This document shows, one piece after another, positions 8,665-17,489 of a stretch of 64,000 nucleotides of DNA. The stretch is from assembly GCA_964371715.1 (NCBI GenBank), contig CAYJNO010000009.1:1-64000 (forward strand). The letters run 5' to 3'. This stretch comes from CAYJNO01 sp964371715 (lineage in GTDB: Bacteria > Bacillota_I > Bacilli_A > Erysipelotrichales > Erysipelotrichaceae). How positions within the stretch are numbered: the stretch's first letter is position 1; each line of letters opens with the position of its first letter. The notes under the pieces were generated by a model. It did not search any database, was not told the origin of the DNA, and was given only the letters and a program-made list of their open reading frames with translations. The position numbers and the translations under genes are program-made.

Positions 8665-9735
8665 TTACAAAATTAATTCAATTAACTTTTCCCAAGGTAA
8701 AGCAGGTTTTCCAAAATGACCATAATTAGAGGTTTGATGATAAACCGGTGATAAAAGGTCTAATTCTTCAAGCATATTTTCTAAAGATAAATTAAAGTTA
8801 GAATTAATAATTTTTAAAATATCCTCTTCACTTAAGTGATTAGTTCCTTTAGTATCGATACTTAATTTTAATGGTTTATGATAACCTTCTGTTCCATCTA
8901 TTTTGATTTCTATTTCTTCACACAATCCATTAGCTACAATATTTTTCGCAATAAATCGTGCATAATAAGTTGCTGCTTTCAATAATGAATATGGTGATAA
9001 TCCACTTAAATGATCTTCAGATACTTGTGCTGATGTTCCATAATGATCTACTTCATTATGAGCACCCAATGTTGCACTAGTTTCACCTATGCTTTGTGGA
9101 ATAAAATCATCTGCATTATTAATTAATATTTTTGTATCTTCATCAATATATCTTGTCTTTACAATTGGTTCTATTACTTCACTTAATACTACTTCTTCTA
9201 ATTCATCTAATGATAAATGACGATGATAATCAACATCTACAATAATCTTTGATATTCTATATGGTATTTTATCTTCATCAAAATCGTAGCTAACTGTTAT
9301 TTTCCCACTACCTTTTAGTACGTTATGTTCTAAATTGATTTCATCCAATTGCTCACTTAATAGATGTGCTGTATATGAGACAATTGGCATAAACTCTGAT
9401 GTTTCATTTACAGCATACCCATAGACAATTCCATTATTTCTTTCTTCAATAAATTCTTTTGCATCTAATTTATCAACATCTACTTCAATAAGCATCTCTT
9501 GATCAATATTTAGTTTTTTTAATACATTACGTGCAATCATTTCATACTCAATCGCAATTTCTGTATTTGTTTCAACACTTATCTTAATAGTATTTCTACT
9601 AATTGCAACTTCAACTAATAAAATTGCTTTTTTATCTAATAATAAACCAGCATCAATTATATGATCTGCTATTTGATCACATATTTTGTCTGGATGATAT
9701 TTAGTTAAGGATGTACTTGTTACATTTTTTTCCAT
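8665..9735 (-). CDS. Divergent MetK-like protein (S-adenosylmethionine synthetase fold)
   Basis: A 356-residue relative of methionine adenosyltransferase. The N-terminal HPDK (His14, Asp16), Glu42 and the C-terminal YGHFG...PWEK signature are kept. Other active-site blocks are not. Hand alignment with the E. coli enzyme places N/G in the GAGDQG loop (EERNNG), Ser143 at the K165 position, Ala225/His226 at R244/K245, and Leu246, Ser250, Leu252 at K265, K269 and D271. The mobile loop is about 20 residues shorter. It may be a catalytically dead or re-purposed paralogue, or a divergent synthetase using other residues. It stands alone in its own transcription unit with a good promoter. Confidence 0.7.
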   Translation of the reverse strand: MEKNVTSTSLTKYHPDKICDQIADHIIDAGLLLDKKAILLVEVAISRNTIKISVETNTEIAIEYEMIARNVLKKLNIDQEMLIEVDVDKLDAKEFIEERNNGIVYGYAVNETSEFMPIVSYTAHLLSEQLDEINLEHNVLKGSGKITVSYDFDEDKIPYRISKIIVDVDYHRHLSLDELEEVVLSEVIEPIVKTRYIDEDTKILINNADDFIPQSIGETSATLGAHNEVDHYGTSAQVSEDHLSGLSPYSLLKAATYYARFIAKNIVANGLCEEIEIKIDGTEGYHKPLKLSIDTKGTNHLSEEDILKIINSNFNLSLENMLEELDLLSPVYHQTSNYGHFGKPALPWEKLIELIL

Positions 9736-9754
9736 ATTATAATACCTCTAATAT

Positions 9755-9783
9755 ATTTTAGTTAATTTTAACTACCTTTGCAA
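9755..9783 (-). promoter_or_regulatory. Promoter of the MetK-like gene
   Basis: On the minus strand TTGCAA (9778-9783) and TAAAAT (9755-9760) are separated by 17 nt, about 20 nt upstream of the start codon. An AGAGG ribosome binding site follows. No SAM riboswitch is visible in the short leader. Confidence 0.55.
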
Positions 9784-9822
9784 TAAGGCCATAAAATTTA
9801 ATGAATTTATTACTGTTTTTTA

Positions 9823-9831
9823 TGGTATAAT
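9823..9831 (+). promoter_or_regulatory. Extended -10 promoter candidate for the secreted protein gene
   Basis: TGGTATAAT fits an extended -10 element about 93 nt before the start of the rightward gene. A second weaker candidate (TTGAAA, 17 nt, TTATTA) lies closer. Between them and the start is a TGTGA-N8-TCACA dyad at 9889-9906. Confidence 0.35.
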
Positions 9832-9923
9832 GAATATGCTTTTGTATAAAATTTGAAATTATGGTAACATGTGTGTTATTATATATACTGTGAGCAATTT
9901 TTCACACATAACAAGGAGATAAA

Positions 9924-10595
9924 ATGAAATCAATATTTATTCTAACTCTAAGTACAATATTATTTAATCCATTCAATATTTCTATGGATAATTTAATGAT
10001 TAATGACACTTTAGACAAAGAAAAATCAATAAGTGAAAATCTTGATCAAACTGAAAATGAATTATCAGGTTTTCAATTTGAAGAAGTTGAAGTATGTTCA
10101 ACATCTTCAGTTAAGACATATATGTCTTATTCAGCTGTAACTGACACAAGATCAAAACAGTATAAAATCATCAACAATGAAATGACTGTTCAAGAAAATG
10201 GATTATTAGTTGATGAACATGGATTTATTGGTGTAGCTTTAGGTAGCTACTATGGTGATCTTGGAAGTCGTTATTTAATTACATTAGAAAATGGTGAAAC
10301 TATTCCAGTTATCAAAGTTGATGCGAAAAGTGATTCACATACAATTAACGGATGTTATCAAATGTATGATAATTCAGTAATTGAATTTGTAATTGATGTT
10401 GAAAAAGCGGGTAATCACTTTGGAAATGGTGGTAATGGTTTAGTAGTTAACGGAAACTTCAATAACATTGAAGAATTCAATGGTGCTATTACTAAGATTG
10501 AAAGAGTTACAATCATCGAAGATGAAGATGAACTAGAGGATGATGAAGTAGAATTTGAATACGAAGTTATTCCACATGTTGAATTAAGTACTTAA
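9924..10595 (+). CDS. Secreted protein with putative beta-barrel domain
   Basis: A 223-residue protein with an N-terminal hydrophobic segment (about residues 2-20) and AAGGAG before the start. The central part, about residues 65-165, contains a TYMSY...GFIGVALGSYYG...GSRYLITLENGETIPVI...CYQMYDNSVIEFVID layout. From memory it resembles a small beta-barrel domain found in Firmicutes cell-wall or phage-lysis proteins, but no catalytic motif can be named. The C-terminus ends in an acidic patch rich in E and D. It is a monocistronic rightward gene with a bidirectional terminator right after its stop. Function unknown. Confidence 0.6.
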   Translation: MKSIFILTLSTILFNPFNISMDNLMINDTLDKEKSISENLDQTENELSGFQFEEVEVCSTSSVKTYMSYSAVTDTRSKQYKIINNEMTVQENGLLVDEHGFIGVALGSYYGDLGSRYLITLENGETIPVIKVDAKSDSHTINGCYQMYDNSVIEFVIDVEKAGNHFGNGGNGLVVNGNFNNIEEFNGAITKIERVTIIEDEDELEDDEVEFEYEVIPHVELST

Positions 10596-10623
10596 AAAGC
10601 TAATCTTACGATTAGCTTTTTTT
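10595..10623. terminator. Bidirectional terminator
   Basis: An 11-bp perfect stem (10595-10605 with 10610-10620) with loop TTAC and T-runs on both strands separates the rightward secreted protein gene from the leftward DUF1294 gene. Confidence 0.88.
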
Positions 10624-10882
10624 AGTTTAATAACATATATAGTACTATAAATTGTGATAGTATTATTGCTATCATAATAAAAATAAAACTTGCTTTTTTT
10701 GTTTTATGTCTAAATACTTTCATCCCTATAAGGGCACCAATACTGCCACCAATGATTGCCATTTTAAATAGAGTACTTTCTTTAATACGCCAATCATTTT
10801 TTTTAGCTTTATTTTTATCGATACCAAATAATAAAAAACTTATGACATTAACTATTATCAGGTATATATATATAATTTCCAT
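10622..10882 (-). CDS. DUF1294 family membrane protein
   Basis: This 86-residue protein matches the DUF1294 layout: N-terminal helix, FGIDKNKAKKNDWRIKE with basic residues, then a GGSIGALIGM helix, RHKTKK, and a last hydrophobic helix. That makes three membrane segments. The family is widespread in Firmicutes with no defined role. It follows the frameshifted gene with a 3-nt gap and probably shares its transcript. Confidence 0.85.
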   Translation of the reverse strand: MEIIYIYLIIVNVISFLLFGIDKNKAKKNDWRIKESTLFKMAIIGGSIGALIGMKVFRHKTKKASFIFIMIAIILSQFIVLYMLLN

Positions 10883-10885
10883 AAC

Positions 10886-11993
10886 TTAATCCTCTGCAAC
10901 TACTACTGGCATCTCTATCTTATTACTCACAGTAACATATGCTTTAAAATAATTTGAATAGGTACGTAATACTACTTCCATATCAATACCTTCTATTACT
11001 TCAATATTTTCTCTTTCCATAATATATAATGCATTATCTGTGTAGAAAGTAAAAGTCTTTAAACCTTCATTCCCACTTCCATTCATGGATAATATCTCTT
11101 CACCATTATAATAATAATCATATGATTCAGAAGCATCTTTATCGGTGTTTAAGTCATTAACATCATTGATAATAGCTTCTATCCTTGTTTCATCTACTGG
11201 TTCTATCGTATAGTATATTACATCATTCACAAAAATATCATCATTATGTTCTTCAATGTTATTTTTGATATATGCATCAATTCCTTCTAACACATCGATA
11301 TATCTATTATATTCACTATCAATTTTGATTACTATATTTTCCATATAATGAAATACATCATTATGTTTTAAATAAAAGTTATTTTCATTTTCATTAACAT
11401 ATACATCAACTAATTCATAACTATTGATGGAATAAACATGCTCATAATTATTATTAATATTATTAATTTCTTCTTGATCACTTACTATATTACTTTTAAC
11501 TATTTGATAGATACCTATATTAGAATAAATTCCATAAAAATTATTTATCCACATATAAAAGATTATATGCTTCATCTTTTAATGTTGCTTCATATATCAC
11601 TTTAGCAACATTAATTATTTCTTCATATAATTTACTATCACTTACTTGTTCTTCATACCATTTTTCTTGCTCGATTTCATAATTTTTTGCTTCTAAATAA
11701 TGATAGGTATAATAACTTGAAAATGTAACTAAAATTAGACTTAACAACCATAATATTATTTTAAATTTAAAAGCTTTATAAAATATTCTAATTATAAAGC
11801 CAAATATACTTAATATAATTAAATTAATTATTATATATATTATTATTATTATTAATCCATCAATAAAACTTGTACTATATCCTACGCCAAATATTAACAT
11901 TAAAAATAATGAAAACTGAATTTGATAAGATAGTAACATCATAAGTAATATTAATAAAAAACTAATTATATAACTTTTATAATCTTTTTTCAT
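10886..11993 (-). pseudogene. Membrane protein split by an apparent frameshift
   Basis: Two frames overlap here. 11541-11993 encodes 150 residues with four hydrophobic helices and a short soluble tail. 10886-11575 encodes 229 residues of acidic, soluble sequence. The second frame has no ribosome binding site at its ATG, and its first residues read as noise. Dropping one A in the AAA codon just before the first stop (near 11544-11546) joins the frames into one protein of about 365 residues, reading LYVD then NNFYGIYSN. So this is either a real pseudogene, a sequencing indel, or less likely programmed +1 frameshifting. No family was recognised. The intact protein would have a membrane N-terminus and a large soluble C-terminal domain. 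Confidence 0.6.
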
Positions 11994-12012
11994 ATCTCCC
12001 CTTAAACCAAAA

Positions 12013-12480
12013 TTATTTATTAACTAAATCTTTTGACTGTTTTCCTGTTATCTCTTTTATTTTAATTGTAACAATCTCGCAATAATTAATAGCAGATTTA
12101 ATTTCTTTTTCAACTAAGTGTTGATGATTAGGACTATATTTTTCACAAAGCTTAATTAAGCATTCATGTTTTATTTTTTCATCTTCAACAATAGTTGCTT
12201 CTCCACTTACTATGACACTAATATAACTTGTTGAAAATACTTCTGGTAAGATTTCATCTTTATTAACTACACAAAAAGAGACTTTATTATTTTTCTTTAA
12301 AATATCAATTTTTTTACCTTCTTTAGCAATGTGGATAATAATCTCATCATCTTTTACTGCATAATTTATTGGTAATCCATATGGTTGATTATCATCACAT
12401 AAACTTAAGATTCCAGTTTTTCCCTCTAATAAATATTCATATGTTTTTTGTTCTTCAATTTTTTGGATATGTCTTCTCAT
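12013..12480 (-). CDS. Pyridoxamine 5'-phosphate oxidase-like flavin protein
   Basis: A 155-residue split-barrel protein of the PNPOx/NimA-like family, predicted to bind FMN. Diagnostic stretches are YGLPINYAV, IIIHIAKEGKKIDILKKNNKVSFCV and SVIVSGEA. The start was placed at 12480 (MRRHIQK), not at an upstream in-frame ATG. A good AGAGG sits in the end of the DUF2130 gene, whose stop is 1 nt away, and the longer version would run well inside that gene. Members reduce nitro compounds or bind flavins; the exact role here is open. Confidence 0.85.
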   Translation of the reverse strand: MRRHIQKIEEQKTYEYLLEGKTGILSLCDDNQPYGLPINYAVKDDEIIIHIAKEGKKIDILKKNNKVSFCVVNKDEILPEVFSTSYISVIVSGEATIVEDEKIKHECLIKLCEKYSPNHQHLVEKEIKSAINYCEIVTIKIKEITGKQSKDLVNK

Positions 12481-12481
12481 A

Positions 12482-13933
12482 TTATTCATCCTCTTTCTGT
12501 ATTTCCGCAAATTTCTCACGCATTGTTGGATTATTTTTTGTTAACTTTTTTATTGATAAATCTTGAGCTTTATTATTAGCTAATCTTAAGTTATTTTCAG
12601 ATGATAATAATGCATCTTTAGTTTTCTCTAAATGTTTTATTGTTTCATCAATTTCTTTGATTGCTTGTTGGAATTTTTTACTAGCTCTATCATAATTTAC
12701 AGCAAACTTTTCTTTAAAATCGACCATATCCTTTTCAAAATTTGAAATATCAATATTTTGATTTCTTACTTCAATTAATTGTTCTTGATAACCAATTGAG
12801 TTTAATGCAGCATTTCTTAATAAGGTTATAATTTGGATAAAGAATTGTGGTCTAATTACATACATTTTAGGATATTTGTGAGACATATCCACAATACCAG
12901 TATTATAATACTCACTATCCGCTTCTAATAATGAAACTAATATTGCATATTCACAACCTTTTTCATTACGATCCTTATCTAGTTCTTTTAAGAAATCTTC
13001 ATTTCTTTTTTTAGTTGCTGTGGTATCACTTTCATTTTTCATTTCGAACATAATTGAAATATATTCAATACCACTATCTGAATAATCTTTAAAGATATAA
13101 TCACCTTTACTACCAGTTTTTGAATCATTATCTTTTTCAAAATATGATTTTTGAAACCCTGTAGATCTAAGTCTATTAAATTCAATTTCACAATGCTGTT
13201 CTAAAGTTTCACCCACCATTTTAGTTGATAATTTAGTTTTTAAATCTTTATAAAAATCTATTGTAACATCTTTTTCTTTTAACCTTGTTTCATAAGTTTC
13301 TTTTAGATTTCTAACTGCTAATTCACTATTTGTCTTAGTAGATTCTATTTCAGCTTGTAATTTAGCAATTTGCATTTCTTTACTATTAAGAGTATCTAAG
13401 TTTTTATATTCACTATTTTGTAGGGCTATTTGCTTTTCGTTTTCTGCATTAGCTATTAGTGACTTTAACTTTTCTATCTCAGTTTTTGACTCTGATAATT
13501 TTGATTCTAAATCTGCTTTTGCATTTGCTTGTTGTATTCTTAATTCATTTTCTTTTTCACTCTTTAACTGTTTTTCTTTTTGAGACAATTCTATTTCTAA
13601 TTGTTGAATTTTGTTATCTTTGATAATTAATGCTTCTTTCCTCTTAGTTTCTTCATCTTTTAATGCCATTAACTTATCATTATCTGCTATAGTAATTTTA
13701 CCTTTTAAACGTTCTATTTCTTCTTTTGCCTTTGATAGATTTTGTTCCAGTTCAACTTTAGCATTAGCTTTTAATATTTTTAACTCATTATCTTTTTCAT
13801 TATTTATTAGTCTGATTCTCTCATTTAGTTCTTTTTGAAATTCATTATCTTTAATTTGTGATGCAATTGCTAGATAACCTGATTCATCTACAGTAAATAC
13901 TTCATTACAATTTGGACATTTTATTTCGTTCAT
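12482..13933 (-). CDS. DUF2130 coiled-coil protein
   Basis: This 483-residue protein begins with a CPNCNE zinc-knuckle-like pair (only one CxxC seen), followed by a very long charged coiled coil (about residues 25-225). A globular DUF2130 domain follows at about 230-400, with [17 protein letters not shown] and [10 protein letters not shown]. The spacing of acidic residues and EMK recalls a PD-(D/E)xK nuclease-like core, but activity has not been shown by anything here. A further coiled coil ends the protein. It is translated just before the flavin protein. An extended -10 (TGTTATAAT) lies upstream. Confidence 0.85.
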   Translation of the reverse strand: MNEIKCPNCNEVFTVDESGYLAIASQIKDNEFQKELNERIRLINNEKDNELKILKANAKVELEQNLSKAKEEIERLKGKITIADNDKLMALKDEETKRKEALIIKDNKIQQLEIELSQKEKQLKSEKENELRIQQANAKADLESKLSESKTEIEKLKSLIANAENEKQIALQNSEYKNLDTLNSKEMQIAKLQAEIESTKTNSELAVRNLKETYETRLKEKDVTIDFYKDLKTKLSTKMVGETLEQHCEIEFNRLRSTGFQKSYFEKDNDSKTGSKGDYIFKDYSDSGIEYISIMFEMKNESDTTATKKRNEDFLKELDKDRNEKGCEYAILVSLLEADSEYYNTGIVDMSHKYPKMYVIRPQFFIQIITLLRNAALNSIGYQEQLIEVRNQNIDISNFEKDMVDFKEKFAVNYDRASKKFQQAIKEIDETIKHLEKTKDALLSSENNLRLANNKAQDLSIKKLTKNNPTMREKFAEIQKEDE

Positions 13934-13956
13934 TTTTACCTCTTTTCTACCTCTAA

Positions 13957-13965
13957 ATTATAACA
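13957..13965 (-). promoter_or_regulatory. Extended -10 promoter of the DUF2130 gene
   Basis: TGTTATAAT on the minus strand lies about 25 nt upstream of the start codon. The -35 is weak. Confidence 0.45.
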
Positions 13966-14074
13966 TATAAGAATTTTAATATTCCGACTCTTATTACTAA
14001 GCTATAATCATTATTTTTATTTATCTAATAATTTAAAGTATAAAATTGTATAAGCATTATAAACTTCTAATAAC

Positions 14075-14174
14075 NNNNNNNNNNNNNNNNNNNNNNNNNN
14101 NNNNNNNNNNNNNNNNNNNNNNNNNNNNNNNNNNNNNNNNNNNNNNNNNNNNNNNNNNNNNNNNNNNNNNNNNN
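14075..14174. other. Assembly gap (100 N)
   Basis: Exactly 100 unknown bases, the usual placeholder for a scaffold join, so the true distance between the DUF2130 gene and the pilin-like gene is unknown. The surrounding stretch 13934-14293 otherwise holds only promoter elements. Confidence 0.99.
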
Positions 14175-14203
14175 AAATATTGTAAAATAATAATATTTCT
14201 CCA

Positions 14204-14232
14204 TTGACTTACACATACGTTTATACTATTAT
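14204..14232 (+). promoter_or_regulatory. Promoter of the pilin-like gene
   Basis: TTGACT (14204-14209) and TATTAT (14227-14232) are 17 nt apart, a near-consensus sigma-A promoter. Transcription would start near 14239, some 55 nt before the pilin-like start codon. Confidence 0.6.
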
Positions 14233-14293
14233 CTTCTAGATTTATGTATGAATACATAAAATACACACTATACATGAATATACGGAGAAATAT

Positions 14294-14452
14294 ATGAAAA
14301 TAAATTATAATAGTTTTACGTTAATTAAATTAGTACTTATTATTGCAATTATCGCATTACTAGTTGTTGTTCTTAGTCCATACTACTTTCAATATTTTGT
14401 AACTGAGGCTAATCATTATAATGTTTTAATTAGCATTGTTACTAATAGTTAA
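14294..14452 (+). CDS. Short type IV pilin-like peptide (52 aa)
   Basis: A GGAG ribosome binding site at 14284-14287 precedes an ATG. The 52-residue product has a short basic leader, then SFTLIKLVLIIAIIALLVVV, close to the prepilin pattern GFTLIE followed by a long hydrophobic helix. The -1 glycine is serine and the +5 glutamate is lysine, so processing by a prepilin peptidase and assembly are doubtful. No globular pilin head follows; the peptide stops after about 20 more residues. It has its own promoter and terminator. It may be a degenerate pseudopilin, or a small membrane peptide that only looks like one. Confidence 0.55.
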   Translation: MKINYNSFTLIKLVLIIAIIALLVVVLSPYYFQYFVTEANHYNVLISIVTNS

Positions 14453-14462
14453 TTTTATTTTA

Positions 14463-14496
14463 AAAGAACCAAGTTGATTATTCAACTTGGTTCTTT
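14463..14496. terminator. Bidirectional terminator
   Basis: A perfect 15-bp stem with loop TTAT lies between the convergent pilin-like gene and methyltransferase gene. Confidence 0.85.
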
Positions 14497-14501
14497 AGCA
14501 T

Positions 14502-15152
14502 TTATTTCTTTTTTGCACAGTAATATATTAAAGTTCCCTTAGCTTTAAACATTTCAATTTCAAAATTTTTTTGTAATTTATCTCGTGTTGAACATTCACT
14601 TTCAAATGGCAAAGAAACTAAACCTTTTTTCGCAAGATATTTTTTTAATATAAAATCCGTTAATATACTTTTGTTTTCCACAAAGCAACTAGCAAGTAAC
14701 ATACCATCCTTTTTTAACACTCTTGTTATTTCGGTTAATGATTTTACTTTGTTGGGAAAAACATGAAAACCATTCATACAAAATACAATGTCAAAAGTCT
14801 CATCTTCAAATGGTAAATTAGCAACATCAGCTTTTATTAGTTCAATATTTTCATTTAACCTGTTTCTTGCAATTGCAAGCATCTCTTCACTATAGTCTAT
14901 TCCTATAATTTTTGCTGACTTTAAACTATTATATTTTTTACTCACAAATACTGATGTACCTACTGGTACATCAAGAATATTTCCACTAAAATTAGCAGGT
15001 ATTTTTTCTAATAACTCTTTTGCGATACAATTATTATTTCCATCTTTATATATAAACTTAAGAATTAATTTGCTCCACCATGTTTTATGTGTTATCAAAT
15101 CATCATATATTTTTGTTGCACCTTTATATGAATCCTTATTTATATTATCCAT
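14502..15152 (-). CDS. Class I SAM-dependent methyltransferase
   Basis: A 216-residue Rossmann methyltransferase. Motif I is ILDVPVGTSVF with an acidic residue after the next strand (IIGIDYSEEM), motif II is near LIKADVANLPFED, and motif III is VFCMNGFHVFPN. The layout is that of the UbiE/Methyltransf_11 group that methylates small molecules. The substrate is unknown. It lies 79 nt downstream of the bicupin gene, so the two could be co-expressed. Confidence 0.88.
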   Translation of the reverse strand: MDNINKDSYKGATKIYDDLITHKTWWSKLILKFIYKDGNNNCIAKELLEKIPANFSGNILDVPVGTSVFVSKKYNSLKSAKIIGIDYSEEMLAIARNRLNENIELIKADVANLPFEDETFDIVFCMNGFHVFPNKVKSLTEITRVLKKDGMLLASCFVENKSILTDFILKKYLAKKGLVSLPFESECSTRDKLQKNFEIEMFKAKGTLIYYCAKKK

Positions 15153-15231
15153 ATATCCTCCCTTTAAGCATACATTAATTTAAACATAACTATTTTTTTA
15201 TCTCAATTAATGTACACTTTTGCCATTTGTT

Positions 15232-15897
15232 TTAGAATATATTTATACTATTTTTACCTTCTGCTTTAACCACAATTAATAACATTTTAAATTCATTTTC
15301 TGCACTTAAAGAATGTGGAATACCTGCAGGCATTAATAAACTTTCTTCTGCATTGACAATATACTCTTTATTATCAACTGTTATTTTTGCACTTCCATCT
15401 AATATTTGAACTAGTGCATCACCATTTGAACTGTGACTTGCAATTTTAGAACCTTTAGAAAAGGCCATTAATGTCATTGTAAAATTAGTTCGTTGAACTA
15501 ACGATATACTTGAAACTCCATTCTCTTCATAACTAATTGTATCCTTTAAATTTAACACTTCATTAGTATTAATTTTTTTTATGAATTTTTCCATATTTTC
15601 TCCTTTATTTGTATTAATACTTAATTGTAATAACTTACTATTTTCAGATGAATATACTTGATGTATAACGTCCTTTTCTATAGCTAATAATTGATCTTTA
15701 TGAGCTATTTTTACTTTGTTATTAATTGAAATATTTACCTTACCTTCTAAAACAAAGATAAAGATATCTTGTGAATTACTTTGCTCACTTATACTTTCAT
15801 CTTTATCAAATGAAAACAATGATAAGTTTAACTCTTCGTTTTGATAAATTATTTTACTAATAATTTGATTTTCTTTAATATTTATTTTATTTTTCAT
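15232..15897 (-). CDS. Two-domain cupin protein
   Basis: This 221-residue protein consists of two cupin beta-barrels: residues about 15-95 (VLEGKVNISIN...LLAIEKDVIHQVYS) and 130-215 (SHSSNGDALVQILDGSAKITVD...LLMPAGIPHSLSA). The second retains histidines that could bind a metal (ASHSS, PHSL); the first has few. Bicupins include quercetin 2,3-dioxygenase-like enzymes, sugar isomerases and sensors. No specific activity can be claimed. Confidence 0.85.
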   Translation of the reverse strand: MKNKINIKENQIISKIIYQNEELNLSLFSFDKDESISEQSNSQDIFIFVLEGKVNISINNKVKIAHKDQLLAIEKDVIHQVYSSENSKLLQLSINTNKGENMEKFIKKINTNEVLNLKDTISYEENGVSSISLVQRTNFTMTLMAFSKGSKIASHSSNGDALVQILDGSAKITVDNKEYIVNAEESLLMPAGIPHSLSAENEFKMLLIVVKAEGKNSINIF

Positions 15898-16042
15898 TTT
15901 TAATCCTTTTATATCACCTTCATTCTAACCAATTAGATTAAAAAATAGTGTTGTATAGGCAACATTTTTATTATTTTACGTACATATTTACAAATCATAT
16001 TATAATGTTTATAAATTTTGTGTTTTTTTGAATGTAATTATA

Positions 16043-16071
16043 TTGACTAAGAATATATGCATTGCTATAAT
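16043..16071 (+). promoter_or_regulatory. Promoter of the EAL gene
   Basis: TTGACT (16043-16048) and TATAAT (16066-16071) with a 17-nt spacer form an almost perfect promoter. The leader that follows is about 79 nt and holds a weak hairpin (TTACTC/GAGTAA arms) and a short upstream frame. Confidence 0.75.
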
Positions 16072-16130
16072 CTAGTAGTTCATTACTCTTTTTATTTATT
16101 AATGAGTAAGGATTAGAGAGAAAAACCACC

Positions 16131-16160
16131 ATGTTGAAAGGTTATGAGGATTATTTATGA
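16131..16160 (+). CDS. Nine-codon upstream frame overlapping the EAL start
   Basis: ATG at 16131 opens a frame coding MLKGYEDYL whose TGA stop overlaps the EAL gene's ATG in an ATGA junction. An AGAGAG lies 10 nt upstream. It may couple translation of the phosphodiesterase to the leader peptide, or be a chance frame. Confidence 0.35.
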   Translation: MLKGYEDYL

Positions 16161-17410
16161 AAAATTTATCAACAATTAATCTTAACGATGTTCATCCTAA
16201 CTATAACGTTTTTCGTTATGAAAAATACTTGCAAGATGTACCAAGACTTAAGATAAATAAAATTTGTATGACTGAAATTGTTAATGCTGATATGATGATT
16301 GCAACTTTTGGGGCTAAAGCGTACGCAGATGCTTGTAAAGAAGTTCTGACATTAGGAAAACTTGGCATTAAAAATTTAGGGCTAAGTAATGTTATACGTT
16401 ATTATACTTATAACTATAAAAATTTTATTGTAGCTGGTACTGATGCGATTAGTGATGAACATTTTAGGCAAATAATTGAAGGTATATATAATCAATATAT
16501 GATTTCTTCATCTTCTAGTTCTGGATTAAGTGGTATATCGCGTTTTGTGTTAGCAATGGGGAATGATGATTTGGTTGACAAAGCCTTAAGTGCTTTTTAT
16601 TTACATAGAAACTCACAGAATAACTTCATTGTTGCTACCAATGAAAAAGAAGTACTTAATGCAGCTAACAACCAAGATGTTGATATCTTCAATTTATTAA
16701 ACTATGCTATTACTCATAATAAAGTTATCCCCTTCTATCAAGGAATAAACAATAATGCTACAAATAAAATTGATAAATATGAAGCTTTAATGCGTATTTC
16801 TGATGAAACTGGAATGTTATATTATCCAAATAATTTTTTGCAAACGGCAAAAAAATATAAGTTATATAACACATTAAGTAAGGTTATGATTGATAATGTT
16901 TTAAATAATTTTGAAAATATACCTTATGAAGTAAGTATAAATATTTCAATGTTAGATGTTGAAAGTAATGAATTTACAAGTTGGTTTATTAATAGGATCG
17001 CTAACTATAATGATCCTTCTAGAATAATTATTGAATTTGTTGAATCAGAAAATTATAATGATAGTAAAAAACTTCATAACTTTTTAAATGCAATTAGAAG
17101 TCTTGGTTGTAAAATTGCTGTTGATGACTTTGGTGTTGGGTATTCAACTTATACTTCTATAATTTCATTAAAGCCAGATTTCATAAAAATAGATGGAACA
17201 ATTATTAAAGATTTAGTGACTAATAATGATAACAATTTGATTTTAGAATCAATATGTTATATGTCAAAACTAATTGGATCTAAGATTGTTGCAGAATTTG
17301 TTGAGAATAAAGATATCCAAGATATACTTAAGGATAATAATGTGCAATATTCTCAAGGTTATCACTTCGCTAAACCTGAACCATTTTATAATTTGCAATT
17401 TAATCAATAG
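16157..17410 (+). CDS. EAL-domain cyclic-di-GMP phosphodiesterase
   Basis: This 417-residue protein carries a C-terminal EAL domain (about residues 185-415) with the residues needed for activity: EALMR, an asparagine in NISM, EFVE, DDFG followed by S-rich YST, lysine in FIKIDG, AEFVE and QGYHFAKP. The first 170 residues resemble a degenerate GGDEF-like domain without a GGDEF motif. It should hydrolyse c-di-GMP in the cytosol, as no membrane segments are seen. A GAGG ribosome binding site precedes the start. A diguanylate cyclase is encoded 6 kb away. Confidence 0.9.
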   Translation: MKNLSTINLNDVHPNYNVFRYEKYLQDVPRLKINKICMTEIVNADMMIATFGAKAYADACKEVLTLGKLGIKNLGLSNVIRYYTYNYKNFIVAGTDAISDEHFRQIIEGIYNQYMISSSSSSGLSGISRFVLAMGNDDLVDKALSAFYLHRNSQNNFIVATNEKEVLNAANNQDVDIFNLLNYAITHNKVIPFYQGINNNATNKIDKYEALMRISDETGMLYYPNNFLQTAKKYKLYNTLSKVMIDNVLNNFENIPYEVSINISMLDVESNEFTSWFINRIANYNDPSRIIIEFVESENYNDSKKLHNFLNAIRSLGCKIAVDDFGVGYSTYTSIISLKPDFIKIDGTIIKDLVTNNDNNLILESICYMSKLIGSKIVAEFVENKDIQDILKDNNVQYSQGYHFAKPEPFYNLQFNQ

Positions 17411-17433
17411 ATATTATTTGAAAATATCATAAT

Positions 17434-17457
17434 AAAAACGAGCTATCGCTCGTTTTT
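17434..17457. terminator. Bidirectional terminator after the EAL gene
   Basis: A 10-bp stem (AAAAACGAGC with GCTCGTTTTT) and loop TATC lie between the convergent EAL and surface lipoprotein genes. Confidence 0.88.
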
Positions 17458-17489
17458 ATTTATTATTATGGATTAACTTCTTTTAAACA

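Noticed and set aside
14057..14275. Open frame running through the first N gap on the minus strand
   Set aside because: It exists only because N codons contain no stops, and it has no start context.
15898..16156. c-di-GMP riboswitch upstream of the EAL gene
   Set aside because: The leader is about 79 nt and lacks the conserved core of class I or II. Only a weak hairpin and a short frame are seen.
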